A DNA stretch of 64,000 nt. Origin: CAVZBW01 sp963778465. GTDB lineage: Bacteria > Actinomycetota > Acidimicrobiia > Acidimicrobiales > RAAP-2. Position 1 is the stretch's first letter; each line of letters starts with the position of its first letter. The position numbers and the translations under genes were made by a program. Positions 31,948 to 42,628 of the stretch are shown one piece after another. The stretch is taken from the NCBI GenBank assembly GCA_963778465.1, contig CAVZUK010000003.1, forward strand, positions 2,480,001 through 2,544,000. Direction: 5' to 3'. The notes beneath the pieces were generated by a model. The model had not been told where the DNA came from. It was given only the letters and a program-made list of their open reading frames with translations, and made no database searches.

Positions 31948-33263
31948 TCGTCGCCCTGATGGGCGGCACGGTGGTCGACCAGTCCGGACGCCGCCGGGCG
32001 GACGTGCTCGCCCGAGACGGAGTGATCGTGCACGTCGGCTCCGACCTCGACCCCCCCTCGGACGCGCTCGTGCTCGACGCGGGCGGCTGCGTCGTCAGCC
32101 CCGGGCTCGTGGACCTGCACACGCACCTGCGCCAACCCGGAGCGGAGGAGGCCGAGACGATCGAGACCGGTAGCCGGGCCGCCGCCCTGGGCGGTTACAC
32201 GGCGGTGGTGGCGATGCCCAACACCGAGCCCGCGATCGACAGCGCCGGCGTGGTGCGTGAGGTCCGGGACCTGGCCGCCACGGCCCTGTGCGAGGTCGCG
32301 GTGGCCGGGGCCATCACCTGCGATCGGGCCGGCGAGCGGATGGCGCCCATCGCAGAGATGGCCGCACTCGGCGTGCGGATCTTCACCGACGACGGCAGCG
32401 GCGTGCAGGACGGGGCGCTCATGCGCCGGGCGCTCGACTACGCGCGGGGTCTCGGGGTCACCCTGGCCGAGCACTGCGAGGACCAGACCCTCGGGGGGGG
32501 CGTGATGCACGAGGGTGCGTGGTCGAGCCGCCTCGGCCTCCCAGGAGTGCCCGCCGCTGCCGAGGAGGCCATGCTGGCGCGGGACCTTGCGCTGGTGCGG
32601 GCGAGCGGGACCCCGATGCACTTCCTCCACCTCTCGACCGCCGGCTCGGCCGAGCTCGTGCGCTACGCCAAGGGGGAGGGGCTCCCCGTGACCGCCGAGG
32701 CGACGCCGCACCACCTGAGCCTCACCGACGCCAGCGTCCAGGGCTACGACCCGGTGTTCAAGGTGAACCCCCCACTGCGCGGATCGCTCGACGTGCTCGC
32801 CATCCGGACGGCGCTCGCCGAGGGGACCATCGACGCGGTGGCCACCGATCACGCGCCGCACACCCCGGAGGCCAAGGAGCTGGCCTTTGCCGACGCACCT
32901 CCCGGCATGCTCGGGCTCGAGACGGCCCTGGCCGTGGCCCTCGCGGCCTTCGACGGCTCGGCCTTCGCGCTCGAGGGCGGCCCCGACGGCGCAACGCTCG
33001 GTCTCGACGACCTTCTGGCGCGCCTCACCTGGCTGCCCGCTCGCATCGCCGGTCTGACCGAGCGCCAGGGGGGACCCGTCGAACCCGGCCGCCCTGCCAA
33101 TCTCTGCGTCTTCGACCCCTCGGCCGAGTGGGTCGTCGATCCCGCCCGGCTGGCGAGCCGTAGCCGCAACACGCCCTTTGCCGGAACCCGGCTGAGCGGG
33201 CGGGTCCGCCACACGGTGTTCGCCGGCGTGCCGACCGTGATCGACGCCGAGGCCCAGCGATGA
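31944..33263 (+). CDS. pyrC: Dihydroorotase
   Basis: A 439-residue amidohydrolase of the multifunctional-type (class I) dihydroorotase family. The zinc-binding start of the barrel is LVDLHTHLRQPGAEEAETIE. FTDDGSGVQDGALMRRALDY, LHLSTAGSAELVRYA, TAEATPHHLSLTD and DAVATDHAPHTPEAKELAF provide the remaining ligands and the catalytic aspartate. It begins with GTG overlapping the pyrB stop and ends in an ATGA overlap with carA, so all are coupled in translation. Confidence 0.96.
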   Translation: MIVALMGGTVVDQSGRRRADVLARDGVIVHVGSDLDPPSDALVLDAGGCVVSPGLVDLHTHLRQPGAEEAETIETGSRAAALGGYTAVVAMPNTEPAIDSAGVVREVRDLAATALCEVAVAGAITCDRAGERMAPIAEMAALGVRIFTDDGSGVQDGALMRRALDYARGLGVTLAEHCEDQTLGGGVMHEGAWSSRLGLPGVPAAAEEAMLARDLALVRASGTPMHFLHLSTAGSAELVRYAKGEGLPVTAEATPHHLSLTDASVQGYDPVFKVNPPLRGSLDVLAIRTALAEGTIDAVATDHAPHTPEAKELAFADAPPGMLGLETALAVALAAFDGSAFALEGGPDGATLGLDDLLARLTWLPARIAGLTERQGGPVEPGRPANLCVFDPSAEWVVDPARLASRSRNTPFAGTRLSGRVRHTVFAGVPTVIDAEAQR

Positions 33264-34351
33264 GGCCCGACGCGCTCCTCGTGCTCGCCGACGGCGAGGT
33301 CTTCGAGGGCGAGGCGGGGGGCGCCTCGCCACCGGAGGGCGTGGCGACCGGCGAGCTGGTCTTCAACACCGCCATGAGTGGCTACCAGGAGGTGATCACG
33401 GATCCCTCGTACGCCGGGCAGGTGATCGCCTTCACCTACCCCCATATCGGCAACTACGGGACGAACCCGACCGACTCGGAGTCCCGCGGACCCGCATGCC
33501 GTGGGGTCGTCGTGCGCGATCTCGTCGACGAACCGAGCAACTGGCGTGCCGAGCAGGGGCTGGAGGGGTTCCTTCGGAGCCACGGGGTTCCCGCGATCAC
33601 CGGCGTCGACACCCGGCGCCTGACCCGACATCTGCGAGACCACGGCGCCATGCCGTGCGCCTTCGGCACCGCAAGCGAGTCGGTGCTCTCGTCTTCGGCG
33701 CGAAGCGCCCCGGGCACCGAGGGCCGGGATCTCGTGACCGAGGTCACCACGGCCGAGACCTACGAGCGGGGATCGGGCCCGCTGCGCGTGGTCGCCTACG
33801 ACTTCGGCATCAAGGAGTCCATGCTTCGGCTGCTCGGTGAGGTGGCCACCATCTCGGTGGTGCCGGCGAGCACGCCGGCGGCCGACGTGCTCGGCCGTGA
33901 GCCCGACGCGGTCTTCCTCTCCAACGGGCCCGGCGACCCGGCGGCCCTGCCGGGTCCCACGGCCGCAGTGGCCGACCTGCTCGGCCGCGTCCCGGTCTTC
34001 GGGATCTGCCTCGGTCACCAGATCCTGGCGACGGCTCTCGGCGGCCGCACGTTCAAGCTGCCCTTCGGCCACCACGGTGCGAACCACCCGGTGCAGCACC
34101 TCGCGGGCGGCAAGGTGGAGATCACCAGCCAGAACCACAACTACGCGGTGGTCGAGGGGTCGGTGCCGGGGGCAGAGGTGACGCATCGCAACCTGAACGA
34201 CGACGTGGTCGAAGGCCTCCGGGCGCCCCGGGTCGCGGCCTTCTCGGTGCAGTACCACCCCGAGGCGGGGCCCGGTCCCCACGACGCCCGCTACCTCTTC
34301 TCAGAGTTCGAAGCGCTGGTCGCCGGCGCGACCCCGGCCAGGGACCGGTAG
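33260..34351 (+). CDS. carA: Carbamoyl-phosphate synthase small subunit
   Basis: A 363-residue glutaminase subunit that feeds ammonia to CarB. The N-terminal domain has VFNTAMSGYQEVITDPSYAG and FTYPHIGNYGTN. The class I amidotransferase domain carries the nucleophile cysteine in FGICLGHQILATALGG and the His/Glu pair in SVQYHPEAGPGPHD, with TSQNHNYAV between. The length is typical. carB follows after 2 bp. Confidence 0.97.
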   Translation: MRPDALLVLADGEVFEGEAGGASPPEGVATGELVFNTAMSGYQEVITDPSYAGQVIAFTYPHIGNYGTNPTDSESRGPACRGVVVRDLVDEPSNWRAEQGLEGFLRSHGVPAITGVDTRRLTRHLRDHGAMPCAFGTASESVLSSSARSAPGTEGRDLVTEVTTAETYERGSGPLRVVAYDFGIKESMLRLLGEVATISVVPASTPAADVLGREPDAVFLSNGPGDPAALPGPTAAVADLLGRVPVFGICLGHQILATALGGRTFKLPFGHHGANHPVQHLAGGKVEITSQNHNYAVVEGSVPGAEVTHRNLNDDVVEGLRAPRVAAFSVQYHPEAGPGPHDARYLFSEFEALVAGATPARDR

Positions 34352-34353
34352 GC

Positions 34354-37701
<3,348 letters not shown>

Positions 37702-37714
37702 GCGGGCCGCGAAC

Positions 37715-38719
37715 ATGGACGTGGACCTCTCGACCCGGGTGGGCGGCGTTCGATTGCCGAGCCCGGTCATGACGGCGTCGGGCACGTCGGGTCACGGGGT
37801 CGAGCTCTCTCCCTACGGTCGGCTGTCGGAGCTCGGCGCGGTCGTGGTCAAGTCGCTGACCGCCGGCGCCTGGCCGGGCAATCCGGCGCCCCGGCTCGCT
37901 CACGCGGGCGGCGGGATGATCAACAGCGTCGGTCTCCAGGGACCCGGGATGTCGCGCTGGCTGGAGGAGGACCTCCCCGCGCTGATGGCCGCCCGAGCGC
38001 GGGTCGTGGTCAGCATCTGGGGTCGCACGGTCGACGAGTTCGCAGAGACGGCGAGGCTTCTGCGCGACGGCCTGAGGGACGTGGGGCGCGAGGGGTCCGG
38101 GAACGGCGGGTCCGCGACCTCGGCGTCGACAGGGGTCGTCGCCGTCGAGGTGAACGTCAGCTGCCCCAACATCGAGGACCGCTCGAGGATGTTCGCCCAC
38201 TCGCCTTCGTCGACCGCGGCGGCGGTCTCTGCGGCCGCCTGTGGCCTGCCCCGCTGGGCCAAGCTGAGCCCCAACGTCACCGACATTCGCGAGATCGCGG
38301 CATCGGCGATGGAGGCCGGCGCCGACGGGCTCACGCTGGTCAACACGCTTCTGGGCCTGTCCCTGGACGTGGAGCGGCGTCGACCCGCCCTCGGGGCCGG
38401 CGGCGGCGGGGTGTCCGGGCCGCCCTTGCGCCCGATCGCCCTGCGCTCGGTCTGGGAGTGCCGCAAGGCCCTCCCGACCGCACCGATCGTCGGGGTGGGC
38501 GGGATCGAGCGCGGCGTCGACGCCGCCGAGATGCTGATGGCCGGAGCCGATGCGGTGCAGGTCGGCACGGCCACCTTCCGGGATCCTCGCAGCCCGTGGC
38601 GCGTGGGTCGCCAGCTGGCACGATGGTGCGCCAGTCATGGAGTGCGAAGCGTCTCCGAGCTGCGTGGAGCGGCACTGGCCGAGAGCGAGGGAGGACCATG
38701 GGCTTCACGACGGATCTGA
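37715..38719 (+). CDS. pyrD: Dihydroorotate dehydrogenase, class 1B-like
   Basis: A 334-residue FMN enzyme oxidising dihydroorotate. The catalytic base position reads VEVNVSCPNIEDRSRMFAH, a cysteine, as in cytosolic class 1 enzymes; membrane class 2 enzymes have serine. VVVKSLTAGAWPGNPAPRL and GGGMINSVGLQGPG form the substrate/FMN face, and GVGGIERGVDAAEMLMAGAD followed by AVQVGTATF the phosphate site. Class 1B enzymes normally need the Fe-S/FAD subunit PyrK to pass electrons to NAD, yet only 13 bp separate carB and pyrD, so pyrK is not in this operon. A Gly/Ser-rich insertion lies near residue 130. Its 3' end overlaps pyrF by 22 bp. Confidence 0.92.
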   Translation: MDVDLSTRVGGVRLPSPVMTASGTSGHGVELSPYGRLSELGAVVVKSLTAGAWPGNPAPRLAHAGGGMINSVGLQGPGMSRWLEEDLPALMAARARVVVSIWGRTVDEFAETARLLRDGLRDVGREGSGNGGSATSASTGVVAVEVNVSCPNIEDRSRMFAHSPSSTAAAVSAAACGLPRWAKLSPNVTDIREIAASAMEAGADGLTLVNTLLGLSLDVERRRPALGAGGGGVSGPPLRPIALRSVWECRKALPTAPIVGVGGIERGVDAAEMLMAGADAVQVGTATFRDPRSPWRVGRQLARWCASHGVRSVSELRGAALAESEGGPWASRRI

Positions 38720-39567
38720 CGACGCGGGTCCTCGCCACCGGACCCTTGTGCGCGGGGGTCGACCCGTCGAAGTCCCTTCTCGAGGAGTGGGGCCTCCCCG
38801 ACGACGCCACCGGACTGCGGGCGTTCTGCAGCCGCTGCCTCGAGGGCTTCGCCGATGTCGTGCCGGTGGTCAAACCGCAGGTCGCCTTCTTCGAGCGCCA
38901 CGGGTCCGCGGGCATCGGGGTGCTGGAGGGCTTCTTGGAGGGGGCGAGGGATGCCGGCCTGCTCGTCGTCGCCGACGCGAAGCGAGCCGACATCGCCAAC
39001 ACGGTCGAGGCGTACGCCGATGCCTGGCTCGGTGCGACGAGCCCGTTGCGGGCCGACGCCGTCACCGCCGTGCCCTACCTCGGCCTGGGCTCGCTCGAGC
39101 CCCTTGTCGTCGCTGCCGCGCGATCGGGCTCCGCGGTGATCGTCGTGATCCGGTCGAGCAATCCCGAGGGGCGTGTGATCCAGGAGGCCAGGTTGGCGGC
39201 AGGGGGGACGGTGCCGGGTGAGGGCGGGAGCGTCGAGGACGCGCTGCTCGCGCAGATCGCGGCGCGAAACGCCGCCTTCCTGGCCGAGCATCCCGACTGG
39301 TCGCTCGGACCGATCGGCGCGGTGATCGGCGCCACCCTCGAGCCCTCGGGCTTCCCCCTCGGTGATCTCGGTGGACCGATCCTGGCGCCCGGCGTGGGAG
39401 CGCAGGGAGCGGGTCCCGAGGAGCTGCGCCGCCTGTTCGGCGGATGCCCACCCGGGGCGGTCCTTCCGAACGTCTCGCGCTCGGTCCTCGCCGCCGGCCC
39501 GGATCCCGGCGCCCTCCGGCGGGCGGCGAAAGCCGCGCTGGAGGAGGCGGCCCAAGCGCTCGGCTGA
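38698..39567 (+). CDS. pyrF: Orotidine-5'-phosphate decarboxylase
   Basis: A 289-residue enzyme of the longer (type 2, mycobacterial-like) OMP decarboxylase group making UMP. The catalytic Lys-Asp array is VVADAKRADIANTVEAYADA. GPLCAGVDPSKSLLEEWGL opens the barrel, and PILAPGVGAQGAGPEEL is the phosphate-binding end. The ATG at 38698 has GAGGGAGGA just upstream, inside pyrD, so the genes overlap by 22 bp. pyrE is absent from the operon. Confidence 0.95.
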   Translation: MGFTTDLTTRVLATGPLCAGVDPSKSLLEEWGLPDDATGLRAFCSRCLEGFADVVPVVKPQVAFFERHGSAGIGVLEGFLEGARDAGLLVVADAKRADIANTVEAYADAWLGATSPLRADAVTAVPYLGLGSLEPLVVAAARSGSAVIVVIRSSNPEGRVIQEARLAAGGTVPGEGGSVEDALLAQIAARNAAFLAEHPDWSLGPIGAVIGATLEPSGFPLGDLGGPILAPGVGAQGAGPEELRRLFGGCPPGAVLPNVSRSVLAAGPDPGALRRAAKAALEEAAQALG

Positions 39568-39689
39568 GGGGCGCGGCTTCCCTCGGGGCGGCACCCCGGC
39601 GCCCCGTCCACGGCACCCCAGGAGCGCGTCGACGAGTGCTCGCAGACGGCTGACAAGCCAAAAGACATGACCTGCGGGTACCCAGGCGC

Positions 39690-39695
39690 TATGGT
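39690..39695 (+). promoter_or_regulatory. Promoter of mihF (-10 TATGGT)
   Basis: TATGGT ends 6 nt before ATG 39702 (leaderless). ATGACC at 39667-39672 is a possible -35 at 17 bp. This separates mihF from the pyr operon. Confidence 0.55.
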
Positions 39696-39701
39696 CTCGG
39701 C

Positions 39702-40020
39702 ATGCCGCAACCTCCAGCACTTACCACGGAGCAGCGCCAAGCCGCGCTGGAAAAGGCCGCCAAGGTTCGCCGCGAGCGGGCCGAGGTCAAGGAGAAGCTC
39801 AAGCTCGGGTCCCTCAGTCTGGACGAGCTCTTGAAGAAGGCGGACTCCGACGAGACGGTGGGCAAGATGAAGGTCCTCTCCGTGCTCGAATCCCTGCCTG
39901 GCCTGGGCAAGGTCAAGGCGCGTCGTCTCATGGAGACGGTCGGGATCAGCGAGAGCCGCCGCCTGCAGGGCCTCGGTGCCAAACAGCGCGCTCGACCTGC
40001 TGCGCGAGACCGCACGCTGA
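39702..40020 (+). CDS. mihF: Integration host factor, actinobacterial type (mIHF), frameshifted near the C-terminus
   Basis: A nucleoid-associated protein of the actinobacterial mIHF family, essential in mycobacteria. The N-terminal helix ALTTEQRQAALEKAAKVRRE is followed by LKLGSLSLDELLKKADSDE and the helix-two-turn-helix SLPGLGKVKARRLMETVGIS, then RRLQGLGAKQR. As given, the frame then runs on to 40100 with an unlike-family tail. The frame shifted by one reads ALDLLRETAR and stops at 40018-40020, the expected family end. Restoring one GC in the tract CGCGC (39987-39991) gives a normal 106-residue protein. The extended reading would be 132 residues. gmk follows. Confidence 0.88.
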
Positions 40021-40128
40021 GCCCGACACCGTCTGATCGCCGACGCGCAGCGCCAGACGGGTCCGACCCCCCCGGCCGGGAGGCCCTCATCCAGCCCTGA
40101 CTCGGGGCTGGGGGGTACGTCGGCCCCC

Positions 40129-40668
40129 GTGTTCGTCCTCATCGGCCCAGGCGGAGCCGGAAAGGGCACCGTTGCGGCGCGCCTCGTGGAACGTGTCCCG
40201 AGGCTCTGGCTGAGCCGGTCCTGGACGACCCGAGCGAGGCGGTCCGGAGAGCGGGAGGACGCCTACGTCTTCGCCGATCGTGCCGGTTTCCGCGATCAGG
40301 TCGAGCGGGGGGGATTCCTGGAGTGGGCGGAGTTCCTCGGCGAGCTCTACGGGACCCCCTGGCCGGAGGCACCGCCCGGGCACGAGGTCCTGCTCGAGAT
40401 CGACGTCCAGGGAGCCCGCCAGGTGCTCTCGCAACGGCCGGATGCCGTCGTGATCCTGCTGGTGCCGCCCTCCTACGAGACCCTCGTGCGCCGGATGGAG
40501 GCGAGGGGTGACTCTCCCGAGCGTGCACGGTTGCGGGCCCAAGTGGGTCGGGAAGAGGAACGCCAGGGGCGGGAGCTGGCGAACGCCGTCATCGTGAACG
40601 ACGACCTGGACAGGGCCGTCGGGGAGGTGGCGGGTATAGTGGAGTCTTTCCGGGCCGCCAGACGGTGA
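40129..40668 (+). CDS. gmk: Guanylate kinase
   Basis: A 179-residue kinase converting GMP to GDP. The Walker A is LIGPGGAGKGTVAARL (Gly-Ala in place of the usual Ser-Gly-Val-Gly). The GMP-binding region is SRSWTTRARRSGEREDAYVF with FLEWAEFLGELYGTP, and EIDVQGARQV is the Walker B-like strand. It starts with GTG; TACGTC lies 7 nt before it, a poor -10. The gene sits in the mihF-gmk-rpoZ-metK order common in actinobacteria. Confidence 0.95.
   Translation: MFVLIGPGGAGKGTVAARLVERVPRLWLSRSWTTRARRSGEREDAYVFADRAGFRDQVERGGFLEWAEFLGELYGTPWPEAPPGHEVLLEIDVQGARQVLSQRPDAVVILLVPPSYETLVRRMEARGDSPERARLRAQVGREEERQGRELANAVIVNDDLDRAVGEVAGIVESFRAARR
40634..40639 (+). promoter_or_regulatory. Possible internal promoter for rpoZ (TATAGT)
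   Basis: TATAGT within the last codons of gmk is the best -10 match nearby and would give rpoZ a leader of about 147 nt. The codons it covers are ordinary Gly-Ile-Val, so it may be chance. Confidence 0.25.
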
Positions 40669-40792
40669 CGCACGGTGACGCCCGGTTCCGGCGCAGGGGT
40701 CCGATCCCCGGCGGGCCGGCGCCAGCGGGCGCCCAGCTGGTGGGCCAGTCGCCAATGCACCGCCCTGTCGGCAGCCCCTAGAGGAGTCGCAC

Positions 40793-41164
40793 ATGCCCCA
40801 AGCCCGCAGCACGCTCATGGATCCCCCGATCGAGGAGCTGCTCGACAAGGTCGACTCGAAGTTCACGCTCGTCGCCCTCGGAGCGGCCCGTGCCCGCCAG
40901 GTCAACGCCTACTACAACAGCCTCGGCGAGGGTCTGGGCCGCGTCGTTCCTCCCCAGGTGACCTCGGTCTCGAGCAACCCCCTCTCCATCGCCTTCCAAG
41001 AGGTCGCGACGGGCAAGGCCGTGTACCACCGCCCGGACCCCGATGCGCCGGTCGAGGAGGGTGCAGAGGAAGGCGAGGCGTCGGACGCTCCGGAGCCGGG
41101 TTCCCTCGACGCCGTGGCCGTCATCGAGTCGCCATCGGAAGGGGACGAGCCCGACGCAGGGTGA
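40793..41164 (+). CDS. rpoZ: RNA polymerase omega subunit
   Basis: A 123-residue omega subunit that helps assemble the beta' subunit. DPPIEELLDKVDSKFTLVAL and GAARARQVNAYYNSLGEGLG are the conserved N-terminal half. VSSNPLSIAFQEVATGKAVY is the actinobacterial-type end of the domain. An acidic tail (EEGAEEGEASDAPEPG) follows, longer than in E. coli. The ATG at 40793 has AGAGGAG about 6 nt upstream; the ATG before DPPIEEL at 40817 is possible. The 124-bp gap before it contains only GC-rich sequence and a 10-bp tandem duplication (ACGGTGACGC) at the gmk stop. Confidence 0.93.
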   Translation: MPQARSTLMDPPIEELLDKVDSKFTLVALGAARARQVNAYYNSLGEGLGRVVPPQVTSVSSNPLSIAFQEVATGKAVYHRPDPDAPVEEGAEEGEASDAPEPGSLDAVAVIESPSEGDEPDAG

Positions 41165-41303
41165 TCCGCCTGGACCGCGCCGACGGCGATCGGCGAGGAC
41201 CGCGCCTTGCCGGCCGCGCGAGAGGCGGTGCCGGACCGGGTCCTTCGTGGCCGGACCGGGTCTGAGCGAACCCGGGCAGGGTCTGAGGTGACACGGTCTT
41301 GGA

Positions 41304-41309
41304 TACAGT
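41304..41309 (+). promoter_or_regulatory. Candidate -10 box (TACAGT) of metK
   Basis: TACAGT predicts a transcript start near 41316, a 45-nt leader and the ribosome binding site AAGGGAG (41344-41350). It argues against the in-frame GTG at 41310. The upstream region holds two copies of GCCGGACCGGGTC; no SAM riboswitch fold was recognised. Confidence 0.45.
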
Positions 41310-41360
41310 GTGGCGGCGCCGGTCACTCCGGGCGGTCCGCGTGAAGGGAGCCAAATCTTC

Positions 41361-42555
41361 GTGAGCACGTCCATCACCTTCACGTCGGAGTCGGTCACCG
41401 AAGGCCATCCGGACAAGATGGCCGACCAGATCTCGGACGCGATCCTGGACGAGCTGTTGGAGCAGGACCCTGCGAGTCGCGTGGCGTGCGAGACGCTGCT
41501 GACGACCGGCCTCGCCGTCATCGCGGGCGAGGTCACGACCAACGCCCATGTCGACGTGCCGAGCCTCGTCCGCCAGACGATCTGCGATATCGGCTACGAC
41601 AACGACGACTACGGCATCAGCGGGCACACCTGCGCCGTCATGGTCTCGCTGGACAAGCAATCCCCGGACATCGGCCAGGGGGTCGATCGGGCGTTCGAGC
41701 TTCGCTCGGGGCGGGGGGGCGAGGACATGCTCAACGCCCAGGGCGCCGGGGACCAGGGCATGATGTTCGGCTACGCCTGCGACGAGACCCCCGACCTGAT
41801 GCCCCTGCCGGTGTGGTTCGCCCACCGGCTCGCCCAGCGCCTCGCCCAGGTCCGCCGAGTGGGCATCCTTCCCTATCTCCGCCCGGACGGGAAGACCCAG
41901 GTCACCGTCATCTACGACCGCGGCAAGCCCGTCTCCATCGACACGGTGCTCATCTCGACCCAGCACGACCCCGGCATCGACCTCGAGACACTCCTTCTGC
42001 CGGATCTCCGCCAGCACATCATCGAGCCCCTCCTGCCCACGAACCTCGACACCTCGTCGCTCAAGGTCCTCGCCAACCCGACGGGTGTCTTCGAGCTCGG
42101 TGGGCCCCACGCCGACACCGGCCTCACCGGGCGCAAGATCATCGTCGACACCTACGGCGGCATGGCCCGCCATGGTGGCGGCGCCTTCTCGGGGAAGGAT
42201 CCCTCGAAGGTCGACCGCTCCGCCGCCTACGCGGCTCGCTGGGTGGCCAAGCACATCGTGGCGGCGGGTGCGGCGCGTCGTTGCGAGATCCAGGTCGCCT
42301 ACGCCATCGGGGTGGCTCGGCCGGTCTCTCTCGGTGGAGACCTTCGGCACCGAGGCCGTCGATCCCGACAAGATCGCCGGCGCGATCAACGAGATCTTCG
42401 ACCTCCGACCCGCCGCCATCATCCGGGATCTCGATCTCCTTCGGCCCATCTACCGCAAGACCGCCGCCTATGGACACTTCGGGCGGGCGGAGAAGGAGCT
42501 GACCTGGGAGGCGACCCCGAGGATCGACGATCTCCGCTCGTCCCTCGGGCTCTGA
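41361..42555 (+). CDS. metK: S-adenosylmethionine synthetase, frameshifted
   Basis: The enzyme forms SAM from methionine and ATP. Frame 0 from GTG 41361 gives STSITFTSESVTEGHPDKMA, HTCAVMVSLDKQSPDIGQGV, GAGDQGMMFGYACDETPDLM, the P-loop region GGAFSGKDPSKVDRSAAYAA and YAIGVARPVS. Around 42325-42332 the reading moves to frame 1, which continues SVETFGTEAVDPDKIAGAIN and KTAAYGHFGRAEKELTWE to the stop at 42555. The junction lies in GGTCTCTCTCGG, and adding one TC restores a 398-residue protein of standard length. The enzyme is nearly always essential, so a consensus error is the likely cause. The frame-0 reading otherwise ends at 42593. Confidence 0.92.
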
Positions 42556-42628
42556 CGCCCGTCCGCCGGACGCCGAGGCCCAAAGCGCCCTAGAGACCGC
42601 GCACGACGGAGTCGGGCGCGTCGTCGGC

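Noticed and set aside
40662..40683. Functional repeat at the gmk stop (ACGGTGACGC twice)
   Set aside because: A 10-bp duplication with no associated structure or gene; probably chance slippage without effect on gmk.
41165..41360. SAM riboswitch in front of metK
   Set aside because: GC-rich repeats (GCCGGACCGGGTC twice) are present, but none of the conserved SAM-I, SAM-II or SAM-IV core sequences could be matched.
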